This document shows positions 8,114-23,958 of a stretch of DNA of 64,000 nt, piece by piece (the stretch's first letter is position 1; each line of letters opens with the position of its first letter). Below the pieces are notes generated by a model that searched no databases, was not told the origin of the DNA, and saw only the letters and a list, made by a program, of their open reading frames with translations. Source of the stretch: Pseudolysinimonas_A sp049651805 (GTDB lineage Bacteria > Actinomycetota > Actinomycetes > Actinomycetales > Microbacteriaceae); assembly GCF_049651805.1 (NCBI RefSeq), contig NZ_JBASCU010000050.1, forward strand, positions 1 to 64,000, written 5' to 3'. The position numbers were made by a program, and so were the translations under genes.

Positions 8114-9654
8114 CGTTGCGCTCCGAAGTCTGAGGCGAACGCGGCGCCCGCCGGGTCGGTGTCGCCCGTGCGGTGCACGAGCCGGGTGAAGTCTTCGTTG
8201 TCGTGAACCTTCTCGAGCGCTGCTCCGTACGTGACGGCACCGCTGTTGACGAGGTCGGCGAGATGCTGATCCATCGTGTGCATGCCCGCCGCGCGGCCGG
8301 CCTGGAGAGCCGACCGGATCTGGTACGTCTTGCCCTCGCGGATCAGGTTCGCGATCGCGGGCGTCATGACGAGCAGCTCGGTGGCAACCGCACGGCCTGA
8401 CCCGGAGGAGCGCTTCACCAGGGTCTGGCAGACGACTCCCTGCAGCGTCGCGGCGAGCTGCGTGCGCACCTGACCCTGCTGGTGCGGCGGGAAGACGTCG
8501 ATGACGCGGTCGATCGTCTGGCTCGCATCCTGCGTGTGCAGGGTCGCGAAGACCAGGTGCCCGGTCTCGGCCGCGGTGAGGGCGACCGAGATGGTCTCGA
8601 GGTCACGGAGCTCGCCGATGAGAATGACGTCGGGGTCTTGCCGCAGCACGTGCTTGAGCGCGTTGCCGAAGCTCTGCGTGTCTGACCCGACTTCGCGCTG
8701 GTTAACGAGCGAGCGCTTGTTCGGGTGCATGAACTCGATCGGGTCTTCGACGGTGACGATGTGGTCGGCGCGAGTCGTGTTGACCAGGTCGATGAGGGCG
8801 GCGAGCGTCGTCGACTTGCCCGAACCGGTCGGGCCGGTGACGAGCACGAGACCACGCGGCAGCTTGGCGAACTCACCGACGACTTCTGGGATGCCGAGAG
8901 CGGTCAGCGGCTTGATCTCGGTCGGGATGAGACGGAACGCCCCACCGATCGCGCCGCGCTGGAGGTAGAAGTTGACGCGGAATCGGGACTCCTCCGAGAG
9001 CGTGAACGCGAAGTCGAGTTCCAGCACCTCGTCGAACTGCGCTTGCTGCTCGTCGGTGAGGAGGCTGTAGAGCGCGGCAGCGACGCGCTCGCGGTCCCAG
9101 GGCTCCATCCCGACGATCGGACGCAGGCTCCCGTCGATGCGGATCATCGGCGGCGCGCCGATTGAGATGTGCAGGTCGGACGCGCCCTCGGTGACGACCG
9201 TCTCGAGCGCGGTCAACAGCTCGGCATCAACGCGGGCCCGTGCTGCCAGCGTGAAGTCGTCGGGAACGAACGCCGGGCGCGCGGGCTTGTCGAGCCGCTG
9301 GCTGAGCGGCGGGATGATCGTGAACTCGGGGATCGGCAGCACCGGCGCGGCCGGGGCCGGGGTGAAGCCCGGGATCGCCTCACTCGGGGCGGGGGTGAAC
9401 CCGGGGATGTCTCCCGAGGGCGCCGGGGTGAACCCCGGGATCCCTTCCGCGACAGGGGGAGCCGGGGTCGACGCCGCAGCGTCGTCAGTCGCGACCGCGG
9501 GGGGCGGCAATTGCGAAAGGTCGACAGTCGTCGACCCCGGCGGCAGGGGTGGCTGCACTCCACGCGGGGGCGGCATCGCCCCGGCAGCCCCGGGTACCCC
9601 GAGCGGCGGATTCGCCGGATCGGTCACCGGAATCTCATACAAAGGCTTGTTCAC
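8110..9654 (-). CDS. pilT: PilT retraction ATPase with Pro-rich N-terminal extension
   Basis: Hexameric ATPase that powers pilus retraction. Walker A is GPTGSGKST, Walker B DVILIGELRD, and the PilT-specific C-terminal element reads AIANLIREGK. I use the GTG at 9654 (514 residues) because AAGGGAT precedes it and the upstream extension overlaps the pilB end. PilT is usually about 350-420 residues. The excess is an N-terminal Pro/Ala-rich segment of about 130 residues with three tandem IPGFTPAP units. It lies 43 bases after pilB and overlaps pilC by four bases. Confidence 0.93.
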   Translation of the reverse strand: MNKPLYEIPVTDPANPPLGVPGAAGAMPPPRGVQPPLPPGSTTVDLSQLPPPAVATDDAAASTPAPPVAEGIPGFTPAPSGDIPGFTPAPSEAIPGFTPAPAAPVLPIPEFTIIPPLSQRLDKPARPAFVPDDFTLAARARVDAELLTALETVVTEGASDLHISIGAPPMIRIDGSLRPIVGMEPWDRERVAAALYSLLTDEQQAQFDEVLELDFAFTLSEESRFRVNFYLQRGAIGGAFRLIPTEIKPLTALGIPEVVGEFAKLPRGLVLVTGPTGSGKSTTLAALIDLVNTTRADHIVTVEDPIEFMHPNKRSLVNQREVGSDTQSFGNALKHVLRQDPDVILIGELRDLETISVALTAAETGHLVFATLHTQDASQTIDRVIDVFPPHQQGQVRTQLAATLQGVVCQTLVKRSSGSGRAVATELLVMTPAIANLIREGKTYQIRSALQAGRAAGMHTMDQHLADLVNSGAVTYGAALEKVHDNEDFTRLVHRTGDTDPAGAAFASDFGAQR

Positions 9655-9697
9655 GCGCGGTATCCCTTCCCTCGTGAACCACCACGGATGCCGGCGC

Positions 9698-11368
9698 TCA
9701 CGCGACGACTCGCATAATCTCTTCGACACTGGTCAGGCCGAGCAGCGCTTTCGCCCAGCCGTCCTGACGCAGGGTTGTCATCCCCTGCTGCACAGCGAGG
9801 CGACCGATCTCTGCACTCGAGGCGCGCGCGACGGCGAGCCGCTCGATGTCTTCGGTGACCGGCATGACCTCGTGCAACGCGATACGGCCGCGGTAGCCGG
9901 TGTTCGAACACGACGTGCAACCGGTCGCCTTGAACAGCGTGGGCTGCGGGTCGCCGGGCTCCGCGAACCGCATCGCCTGAAGATCTTCGAAGCTCGGCTG
10001 ATACGGCGCCTTGCACTTGTCGCAGAGCTTGCGGGCAAGTCGCTGGGCGACGATGCAGTCGAGCGCCGATCCGACGAGGAACGGCTCGATCTCCATCTCG
10101 ATGAGCCGGGTCACGGCGCTCGGCGCGTCGTTCGTGTGCAGAGTCGAGAGCACGAGGTGGCCGGTGAGCGAGGCCTCGATCGCGATCTGCGCCGTCTCGT
10201 GGTCGCGGATCTCACCGATCAGCACGACATCCGGGTCGGACCGCAGGATGCTGCGCAGTGCACTCGCGAACGTCAGGCCCGCCTTCGGGTTGACCTGCAC
10301 CTGGTTGATGCCCGGGATGCGGTACTCGACCGGGTCTTCGACGGTGATGACGTTGATCTCGGGCCGCGCGACCTCATGCAGGGTCGTGTAGAGCGTCGTC
10401 GACTTTCCGGAACCGGTCGGCCCGGTGACGAGGATCATGCCGTACGGCTTCGTGTACGACGCCTTGTAGACGGCGGCGTTGCGCTCGAGCAGCCGCAGCT
10501 GGTCCATGCCCAGCCCGGTCATCGAGTTGTCGAGAATACGCATGACGACCTTCTCGCCGAACACCGTCGGCAGGGTCGCGACGCGCAGGTCGATCTGCTT
10601 GCCCCCGTGGATGACCGACATGCGGCCGTCCTGCGGCTTGCGGCGTTCGGCGATATCGATGTCGCTCATGATCTTGAGTCGCGAGATGACGCCGTTCTGG
10701 ATGTTCTTCGGAGCCCGCTGCATCTCGTGCAGCACGCCGTCGATGCGGTAGCGAACGTGCATGTCGCGCTCGGCGGGTTCGATGTGGATGTCGGACGCCT
10801 GATCCGAGATCGCCTGGCTGATGAGCAGGTTGACGAACCGCACGATCGGGGCGTCGTCTTCGCTCGCCTCCGACGCCGCCGGGACCAGATCGGTACCCGT
10901 CGAGCCGTTCTCTTCGACGATCGCGGTGGTGAGCTCGCTGAGCTCGCCGTCCGAGCGCACGAGGCGTGCGATCGCCGCGAGCAAGTCGTTGCGCTCGGCG
11001 ACGACCGGACGCACCTGCATCCGCACCGCGGCGCGCACATCGTCGATCGCGAGCACGTCGCGCGGATCGGCCATCGCCAGCATCAGCCGGTCGCCGTCGC
11101 GCCCGATCGGCAGCACCTCGTACCGCTTCAGCACCTGCACGGGTACGAGGGCCACGGCCGAACCGTCGACCGGGTACTCGGTGAGGTCGACGAACGGCAA
11201 CCCGAGCTGCGCGGCACGCGCCGACGCGACCTGGCTCTCGGTGACGACACCGCCCTCGAGCAGCTCGCGCACGTGCGCCTCATCCGCCTGCGGGTCGCCG
11301 GTGGCGACGTCGAGGCTCGTGATCGGCATCAAGCCGCGGATGATGAGAATCTCTGACAGGGAGGTCAT
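9698..11368 (-). CDS. pilB: PilB extension ATPase
   Basis: AAA-type motor for pilus extension, first gene of the operon. I use the ATG at 11368 (556 residues), preceded by CAGGGGGTGACG; the open frame upstream to 11542 looks non-coding. The N-terminal MshEN/GspE-like domain covers about residues 1-150. The ATPase core has Walker A GPTGSGKSTTL, an Asp box and Walker B DVVLIGEIRD. A tetracysteine zinc motif follows (CDKCKAPY and CTSCSNTGYRGR). All catalytic elements seem intact. Confidence 0.95.
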   Translation of the reverse strand: MTSLSEILIIRGLMPITSLDVATGDPQADEAHVRELLEGGVVTESQVASARAAQLGLPFVDLTEYPVDGSAVALVPVQVLKRYEVLPIGRDGDRLMLAMADPRDVLAIDDVRAAVRMQVRPVVAERNDLLAAIARLVRSDGELSELTTAIVEENGSTGTDLVPAASEASEDDAPIVRFVNLLISQAISDQASDIHIEPAERDMHVRYRIDGVLHEMQRAPKNIQNGVISRLKIMSDIDIAERRKPQDGRMSVIHGGKQIDLRVATLPTVFGEKVVMRILDNSMTGLGMDQLRLLERNAAVYKASYTKPYGMILVTGPTGSGKSTTLYTTLHEVARPEINVITVEDPVEYRIPGINQVQVNPKAGLTFASALRSILRSDPDVVLIGEIRDHETAQIAIEASLTGHLVLSTLHTNDAPSAVTRLIEMEIEPFLVGSALDCIVAQRLARKLCDKCKAPYQPSFEDLQAMRFAEPGDPQPTLFKATGCTSCSNTGYRGRIALHEVMPVTEDIERLAVARASSAEIGRLAVQQGMTTLRQDGWAKALLGLTSVEEIMRVVA

Positions 11369-11456
11369 CGTCACCCCCTGACGACCATCACGCCCACCGT
11401 TCCCCCCGAAGCGGTGCGCGCCGAGGGCTGCGGATATGCCCCTCGTTGGTCTGAGG

Positions 11457-11900
11457 TTACGGCCGGGTCGTCCCGCTCGACAGTCCCACGTTGGGGGGTC
11501 GGCGCAGCGCGATCCAGGTTCCGACGACTGCCACGGCAGCAAGCGCGGCCGCCACGACGACGAAGGGGCTGGTCGCCTGTTCCGCGAACAGGCGGAACGA
11601 CCCGAGCAACGCGGTGGTGACGACCGCCAGGTAGACCGCTGCGGCAGCGGCGATCGCGCCCACCCAGGGCGACGTCGCGCGCACCGTCAACCCGACGGCG
11701 AGCCACACCACTACGCCGGCGACCGCGAGCCCGATCAGACCGACGTACGGCGGCGCCGGGGTCTGCACCGGATCCCGGTCGAGCACGACGGCGAGGATGC
11801 CGGCGAGCGCGAAGGTGCTCGCCGCCCAGGTGATCGCGACGAACAGCGCGACGAAGAGGCTACGCCCCTGCGTTGGCCGAGGAGGTGGCAGTCGCTCCAT
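11457..11900 (-). CDS. Small four-helix membrane protein, unknown function
   Basis: A 147-residue product with four predicted membrane helices (about residues 15-38, 50-70, 80-100 and 112-130), a basic N-terminus (MERLPPPRPTQGRS) and a short basic tail. It overlaps the end of the upstream membrane-protein gene by 41 bases in another frame, which suggests coupled translation. I do not recognise a functional family. Such proteins beside a second membrane protein are common in Microbacteriaceae, but I cannot assign a role. The 88 bases between this gene and pilB should contain the pil operon promoter, but no strong -35/-10 pair is evident there. Confidence 0.7.
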   Translation of the reverse strand: MERLPPPRPTQGRSLFVALFVAITWAASTFALAGILAVVLDRDPVQTPAPPYVGLIGLAVAGVVVWLAVGLTVRATSPWVGAIAAAAAVYLAVVTTALLGSFRLFAEQATSPFVVVAAALAAVAVVGTWIALRRPPNVGLSSGTTRP

Positions 11901-12594
11901 CGGATGCCTTCGTCTCGCCCTGCTCGGCGTCGAACGCCTCGCGCTCGGCGCGGTTGCGCTGCGTCAGCCTGGCGCCGCGGCGGGAGATCAGCAGACCGAC
12001 CCAGATCGACACCTCGCGAGCGACGATGGTCGCGGCGATGACGAACGGACTGAATGCCGTCGCCACGAAACCCACACTCGAGCCGGCGATCTGGTGCACC
12101 AGCAGCAGCATCCCGATCGATCCGAAGTAGGTGATGAACGCCACGAGCAGGCTGGCCAGCACATGAACCCACCAGGCGGCGCGATTGACGAGCACCGCGA
12201 TGAGCACGAACCCGATCGTGAAGAACAGCACCGGGATCCAGAAGATCGCGTCGGTGATGAAGTCGCCGAAACCGAGGGTCGAACTGGTGACCGCGATGTA
12301 CGCGGCCCCGACGAGACCGTAGACGAGAGCGAAGACGACAGTTCCGACGAGAGCGAGCAGCGACCCGACGACGCGGTTGCTCGCCGCTTTCGGCGGGGTC
12401 GGGGTACTCACGTAAACGACGCGCTCGCCCGCGAGCGGGGATTCGACCTTCTCATCGGTGAGCGTCGCGGTCGCGGTCGCCGACTCGCTGGTCGGGGCCT
12501 CCTCAACGACGATCTCGTCGCTCTCGTCGGCCTCGACGACGATCTCCTCCGGGTCCTGCGTCGGATCCGTGGACTCGTTCTTCGCCTGGGCCAT
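11860..12594 (-). CDS. Membrane protein with acidic N-terminal tail
   Basis: A 244-residue protein. Residues 1-70 are acidic and Glu/Thr/Ser-rich, including two EIVVE segments, and likely disordered in the cytoplasm. Four membrane helices follow at about residues 78-200. The C-terminal tail is first basic (ISRRGARLTQRNRAERE) and then Ala/Ser-rich. It starts with ATG, and GGAG in the upstream spacer may serve as ribosome binding site. It forms a two-gene unit with the gene at 11457-11900. No catalytic motif is visible and the function is unknown. Confidence 0.72.
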   Translation of the reverse strand: MAQAKNESTDPTQDPEEIVVEADESDEIVVEEAPTSESATATATLTDEKVESPLAGERVVYVSTPTPPKAASNRVVGSLLALVGTVVFALVYGLVGAAYIAVTSSTLGFGDFITDAIFWIPVLFFTIGFVLIAVLVNRAAWWVHVLASLLVAFITYFGSIGMLLLVHQIAGSSVGFVATAFSPFVIAATIVAREVSIWVGLLISRRGARLTQRNRAEREAFDAEQGETKASDGATATSSANAGA

Positions 12595-12659
12595 CCCGGC
12601 TCCTCTCGTCTTCGGTTCAGCCTAGTCAGCGAAGTTCCGCGCGTCGTCGGCGCGTCGGG

Positions 12660-13466
12660 TCACACCGTGATGGTGTCGGCCAGGTCGTCGATCGACACGA
12701 TCGTGGAACCACCGACCGCGATGACGTCGAGCACGATGATCGAAATGTTGTCCCGACCCCCCTGCTCGATCGCCAGCGCCAGCAGGTCTGTCGCCGCCGC
12801 TTCGGGGTCGCCGCGCGTCATCAGCACAGTTCGGATGCCCTCATCCCCGATCTCCGAATGCAACCCGTCAGAGCACACCAGAAACCGCTCGCCGTCCACG
12901 ACGGGCAGCAGCCAACTGTCGGCCAGGCTCTCGGGCGCTCCGATCGCCCGAGTGATCACGTTGCGGTCCGTGAACGTCGCGAGATCCTCCGGTCGCAGCT
13001 CCCCGCTCTGGATGAGCTCCTGCGCGAGCGAATGGTCGACGGTGAGTTGTTCCAGCACTCCATCGACGTGCCGGTAGACCCGCGAGTCGCCGACGTTGAA
13101 GACCAGCCAGTGCGGCGCGCCCGCGTACTGCACCAGCACCATCCCGGCCGCGGTGCTGCCGGCGCCCCGCGATGTGCGTGAGGCGACCGCCGCGACCTCG
13201 TCGTCGGCGGCCAGCAGTGCATCGCGCACGTCGTCGACGGCGGCGAACTCACGGCCCTGCAACCGGCCGCGAAAAGCCGCGACGACGGCCGCGCTCGCCC
13301 GGTCGCCGGCCTCGTAGCCGCCCATCCCGTCGGCGACGAGGAACACCGGCGGCTCGGCGAGGTAGGAGTCTTCGTTGACCTCGCGCTTGAGACCCGCGTC
13401 GGTGACGGCCGCCACGGCGAGCTGGATGCCGCTCGAGCCGCCCCAGAGGTCCGATCGCGCACTCAC
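12660..13466 (-). CDS. PP2C-family Ser/Thr protein phosphatase
   Basis: Metal-dependent protein phosphatase of 268 residues from the GTG at 13466, which overlaps the FHA gene stop (GTGA). All family motifs are present in order: NEDSY near residue 27, DGMGG with metal-binding Asp near 40, NVGDSRVYR near 130, SDGLHSEIGD near 195 and GGRDNISIIV near 240. It would reverse Ser/Thr phosphorylation. The partner FHA protein reads phosphothreonine marks, so the two genes likely act in one signalling circuit. No kinase is visible in the window. The open frame extends to 13796, but that part is the shadow of the FHA gene. Confidence 0.92.
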   Translation of the reverse strand: MSARSDLWGGSSGIQLAVAAVTDAGLKREVNEDSYLAEPPVFLVADGMGGYEAGDRASAAVVAAFRGRLQGREFAAVDDVRDALLAADDEVAAVASRTSRGAGSTAAGMVLVQYAGAPHWLVFNVGDSRVYRHVDGVLEQLTVDHSLAQELIQSGELRPEDLATFTDRNVITRAIGAPESLADSWLLPVVDGERFLVCSDGLHSEIGDEGIRTVLMTRGDPEAAATDLLALAIEQGGRDNISIIVLDVIAVGGSTIVSIDDLADTITV

Positions 13467-14134
13467 AGCGTCTGCTCGCCGGTATCGGAGATGACCCGCA
13501 TCACGACCTTGCCCAGCACCAGCCGCTCGACGATGGGGGCCGACTCCCCTGGGTCGAGCAGATTCTCGGAACCGTCGGCGCCGATCACGATGACACCGTT
13601 GGTCGCGTTGAGATCGGTCACCGTCCACACCCCGTCGGCCAGGTCGAGACGCGCGTGCACCTTCGACAGCGTGCGGCTGGGATCGGGGATGGCGAGCTCC
13701 TGAGCGCCGCCGCCGGCCCCGGCGGGTCGGCGCCCGAGCACGACGCGCGACCCGGCCAGGCGCAAGGTCGGCCCTCCCTCGATCACGAGCTGCCACGGGG
13801 CCACCGGCCGGCGATCGACGACGACCGTGCGATCCAGGTCGTCGGCGGCATCGTTGGAGGCATCGTCGGGCGCGGCGATCAGCGGGGTCGGCACGGGGCG
13901 CGGCGCGGGTGGCGGAGCGGCGGGTCGATCGAGGGAGATCCAGGGTGGCGCGGGTGGTGCCGCGCGGGGAATCGACGGCGGCTCGATCAACGCCGGCGGG
14001 GGTGGAGGGGGCGCGATGTGAGCCGGGGGCGGAGTGGGAAGCGGCACGGCACCCAGGGGCGGAGGTGGCGGGATGGTCGGCGCAGCGGGCACGGCTTCGT
14101 CGGGGTCACGGCCCGGCGGCTGAGGAGTGCTCAC
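13463..14134 (-). CDS. FHA-domain protein with Pro-rich N-terminus
   Basis: From GTG at 14134 the product is 223 residues. The N-terminal half (to about residue 110) is dominated by Pro and Ala runs. The C-terminal half is an FHA domain that binds phosphothreonine: LGRRPAG, then DPSRTLSKVHARLDL with the conserved Ser and His, then DLNATNGVIV with the conserved Asn. An ATG at 14182 is in frame but lies inside the loop of the rpoC terminator hairpin, so I prefer the GTG. The gene is coupled to the PP2C phosphatase by a GTGA overlap. Confidence 0.85.
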   Translation of the reverse strand: MSTPQPPGRDPDEAVPAAPTIPPPPPLGAVPLPTPPPAHIAPPPPPPALIEPPSIPRAAPPAPPWISLDRPAAPPPAPRPVPTPLIAAPDDASNDAADDLDRTVVVDRRPVAPWQLVIEGGPTLRLAGSRVVLGRRPAGAGGGAQELAIPDPSRTLSKVHARLDLADGVWTVTDLNATNGVIVIGADGSENLLDPGESAPIVERLVLGKVVMRVISDTGEQTL

Positions 14135-14165
14135 CGCGACAGCGTAGCGCGAGGGCCAACCAACA

Positions 14166-14200
14166 CCGAAGCCCCCGATCACGAGGAACGGGGGCTTCGG
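14166..14200 (-). terminator. Terminator hairpin after rpoC
   Basis: A perfect 12-bp inverted repeat (CCGAAGCCCCCG, 11-base loop, CGGGGGCTTCGG) starts 19 bases beyond the rpoC stop. On the minus strand it is followed by TGTTGGTTGG, a weak T-rich tract. Position and strength fit transcription termination of rpoBC. Confidence 0.8.
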
Positions 14201-14218
14201 GTTGCGGTTGCGACTCAG

Positions 14219-18100
<3,882 letters not shown>

Positions 18101-18149
18101 GTATGTCTCTCTCTTACCTAATGTCTTCTAAACCTGTTGACGAGCCGGA

Positions 18150-21638
<3,489 letters not shown>

Positions 21639-21762
21639 GGGATACAACCTCCGTGAAAGCTCAGGCTTTCAGTTCAGGGTCGGTCGGTGGGATTTTTGCG
21701 CCAGAACCCTCTTCAAGCCGACCGCAATATGACGGCGAGAGTGGTAGTGGGCGCAAGGATCA

Positions 21763-21792
21763 ACTATAGGTCCCAACTCGCTGACACGTCCA
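21763..21792 (-). promoter_or_regulatory. Candidate rpoBC promoter
   Basis: On the minus strand TGGACG (21792-21787) is followed after 18 bases by TATAGT (21768-21763), a five-of-six match to the -10 consensus. Transcription would start about 21756 and give a 5' leader of roughly 118 bases before the TTG start. Confidence 0.45.
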
Positions 21793-21800
21793 GCTATTCC

Positions 21801-21829
21801 TTGACTTGCCTTCCGATTGGGTCTATAAG
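21801..21829 (+). promoter_or_regulatory. Candidate sigma-70-type promoter for the spermidine-synthase-like gene
   Basis: TTGACT at 21801-21806, a 17-base spacer and TATAAG at 21824-21829 form a near-consensus vegetative promoter on the plus strand. Predicted start is about 21836, which places the inverted repeat at 21848-21902 within the transcribed leader of the gene at 21928. Confidence 0.55.
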
Positions 21830-21847
21830 CCCGAACCTGGGTCCCTC

Positions 21848-21902
21848 CATCCGCGACTTTTCGCGCGAGTTCGCGGTCCATCCGCGCGAAAAGTCGCGGA
21901 TG
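21848..21902. repeat. 20-bp perfect inverted repeat between rpoB and the divergent gene
   Basis: The left arm 21848-21867 (CATCCGCGACTTTTCGCGCG) and the right arm 21883-21902 are exact reverse complements, separated by 15 bases. Neither neighbouring gene ends here, so it is not a normal terminator. It could be an operator, an RNA hairpin in the plus-strand leader, or a copy of a dispersed repeat. Confidence 0.8.
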
Positions 21903-21927
21903 AGAAGGCGGTGCGAGACTGGATGTC

Positions 21928-22800
21928 GTGGCTGACATCGGGGAGACGACGCTCGAGAGCGGGCTGCACGCGGTCATCCGCGACGACCCGTTCACGCCGG
22001 GCAGCTACCTGCTCGTGGTCGACGGCACGCCGCAGTCGCACGTGAACCCCGACCGGCCGCAAGAGCTGTTCTTCGAGTACGTGAATCGCATGGGTCACGT
22101 CATCGACCAGTTGCCCGACGGGCCGCTCACCGCGCTGCACCTCGGAGCCGGCGCGCTCACCCTTCCGCGCTACATCGAGGCGACGCGACCGGGGTCGCGG
22201 CAGCAGGTCCTCGAGCTGGAGCGCGGCCTCGTCGACCTCGTGCGCGAGCACCTGCCGTGGTCGAAGAACGCGAGCATCCGCATCCGTTACGGCGACGCCC
22301 GGGATGCTCTCGGCAAGCTGCCCCCGGCCCTGCGCGGCAGCGTCGACCTGGCGGTGGCGGATGTCTTCGGCGGCGCGCGTATCCCGGCGCATGTCACGAG
22401 CGTCGAGTTCTATACCGAGGTCGCCGCCTTCCTCGCACCCGACGGCGTCGTGCTGGTGAACGTCGCCGACGGCGGCGCGCTCGCCTTCGCCCGCGGCCAG
22501 GCGGCGACCCTCGGCTACGTGTTCGCCGACACCGCGCTGCTCGCCGAGTCGGCCGTGCTCAAGGGGCGGCGGTACGGCAACTTCGTGTTCGTCGCCTCAC
22601 CCGCCGAGCTGCCGCTGGAATGGATGCCGCGGCTGCTGGCATCCGGACCGCACCCGGCTTCGGTGGTGCGCGGGCGGGAGCTGCGCGACTGGATCGCCGG
22701 CGCCGCGATCGTGACCGACGCCTCCTCCACACCCTCACCGCCGCCGGCCCGCAGCATCTTCCAGGTGCGCCCCGGTCGCGGTGAAGCCGGCTCGACGTAG
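21928..22800 (+). CDS. Spermidine-synthase-like SAM-dependent protein
   Basis: A 290-residue protein from a GTG start, similar to the catalytic domain of spermine/spermidine synthases. The SAM-fold motif I is ALHLGAGALTLPRYIE near residues 68-83, followed by the acidic strand end QVLELERGLVDL. The aminopropyltransferase-like acidic motif is VADVFGGARIP near residue 145. The N-terminal beta domain typical of the family is short. Many actinobacterial members lack demonstrated polyamine activity, so the substrate is uncertain. It is divergent from rpoBC and lies nine bases before the sugar dehydrogenase gene. Confidence 0.75.
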   Translation: MADIGETTLESGLHAVIRDDPFTPGSYLLVVDGTPQSHVNPDRPQELFFEYVNRMGHVIDQLPDGPLTALHLGAGALTLPRYIEATRPGSRQQVLELERGLVDLVREHLPWSKNASIRIRYGDARDALGKLPPALRGSVDLAVADVFGGARIPAHVTSVEFYTEVAAFLAPDGVVLVNVADGGALAFARGQAATLGYVFADTALLAESAVLKGRRYGNFVFVASPAELPLEWMPRLLASGPHPASVVRGRELRDWIAGAAIVTDASSTPSPPPARSIFQVRPGRGEAGST

Positions 22801-22809
22801 GGTCGTCGC

Positions 22810-23958
22810 ATGCGCCGCCCCCTGTCGCTCGTCGCGATCACCGCGACCGCCGCTCTTGCACTCGCCGGATGCGGGCTCGCCAGTCCGGTGACGTCCCCGG
22901 GCCCCAGCGCTCCCAGTCCGTCAGGGGCCGTCGGGCAGGTGCAGCCCGCCGGTGACCCGGTCGACATCGCCACCGGGCTGGCGGCGCCCTGGTCGGTGGT
23001 GCGGGTCGGCGACGACACTCTCGTCTCGCAGCGCGACGACGCTCGCATCCTGCTGCTCTCCCCTGATGGGTCGACGGTCGAGATCGGCGTCGTGCCGGGT
23101 GTCGCCCACGGCGGCGAGGGTGGGCTCCTCGGGCTCGCTTACCTCGACACCGACGACGAGGCCTGGCTGTACGCCTACTTCACGGCGGCCGATGACAACC
23201 GCATCGTGCGCATGGCCTACGACGACGGCGAGCTCGGTGAGCCCGAGGTCGTGCTGGCGGGAATCGCGAAGGCCGGCAACCACAACGGCGGCCGCATCGC
23301 GTTCGGCCCCGACGGCATGCTGTACGCCACCACCGGCGACGCCGCGCAGCCCGACCGGGCGCAAGACCCGGCGTCGCTCAACGGCAAGATCCTGCGGATG
23401 ACGCCCGAAGGTGACGTGCCCGACGACAACCCGATACCCGGGTCGCTCGTCTACTCCCTCGGGCACCGCAACCCGCAGGGCATTGCGTGGGACGCCGACG
23501 GGCAGCTCTGGGCGGCCGAGTTCGGGCAGAACACCTGGGACGAGTTCAACCGCATCGACGCCGGCGCCAACTACGGCTGGCCGATCGTCGAAGGCCAGAC
23601 CGGCGACCCCCTCTTCGTCGACCCCGTGCTGCAGTGGGCCACCTCTGAGGCCAGCCCGAGCGGTCTGGCCCGCGTGGGCGACACCTTCTTCTTGGCGTCA
23701 CTCCGGGGCGAACGGGTGTGGGCGATCTATGTCGCCGACGACGGCACCGCGGGGGCGACCGCGTGGTTCACGGGTGAGTTCGGCCGCATCCGGGATGTCG
23801 CGGCCGGCCCCGACGACAGCCTGTGGTTCCTCACCAACAACACCGACGGGCGCGGCGACGTGCGGGAGGGCGACGACCGCCTCATGCAGGTACGGCTCGT
23901 TCCGCTGGTGGCCCTTCGACACGCGGGCTCCGCCCGCTACTCAGGAACCGGGCTCTAA
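22810..23958 (+). CDS. PQQ-type sugar dehydrogenase lipoprotein
   Basis: A 382-residue lipoprotein of the glucose/sorbosone dehydrogenase family, a six-bladed propeller that oxidises aldoses outside the membrane. The signal peptide ends in the lipobox LAGC (Cys about residue 21), followed by a Pro/Ser linker. Family motifs include GGEGGLLGLAY, NHNGGRIAFGPDGMLY, SLGHRNPQGIAWD and AEFGQNTWDEFNRI. The last 16 or so residues after LVPL are encoded by a palindromic repeat (23912-23949) and look like a non-native tail. The stop overlaps the next ATG (TAATG). Cofactor identity is inferred from the family. Confidence 0.85.
   Translation: MRRPLSLVAITATAALALAGCGLASPVTSPGPSAPSPSGAVGQVQPAGDPVDIATGLAAPWSVVRVGDDTLVSQRDDARILLLSPDGSTVEIGVVPGVAHGGEGGLLGLAYLDTDDEAWLYAYFTAADDNRIVRMAYDDGELGEPEVVLAGIAKAGNHNGGRIAFGPDGMLYATTGDAAQPDRAQDPASLNGKILRMTPEGDVPDDNPIPGSLVYSLGHRNPQGIAWDADGQLWAAEFGQNTWDEFNRIDAGANYGWPIVEGQTGDPLFVDPVLQWATSEASPSGLARVGDTFFLASLRGERVWAIYVADDGTAGATAWFTGEFGRIRDVAAGPDDSLWFLTNNTDGRGDVREGDDRLMQVRLVPLVALRHAGSARYSGTGL
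23912..23949. repeat. REP-like palindromic repeat within the 3' end of the sugar dehydrogenase gene
   Basis: The element begins CCCTTCGACACG, continues with a perfect 6-bp hairpin GCGGGC-TCC-GCCCGC (23923-23937) and ends CTACTCAGGAACC. It resembles the larger element inside lhr (CGACACG, G/C hairpin, CTACTC), which suggests one dispersed repeat family. Confidence 0.6.

Noticed and set aside
21669..21995. A minus-strand open frame of 108 codons upstream of rpoB
   Set aside because: It crosses the 20-bp inverted repeat and promoter elements and overlaps the start of the plus-strand gene; composition is not protein-like.
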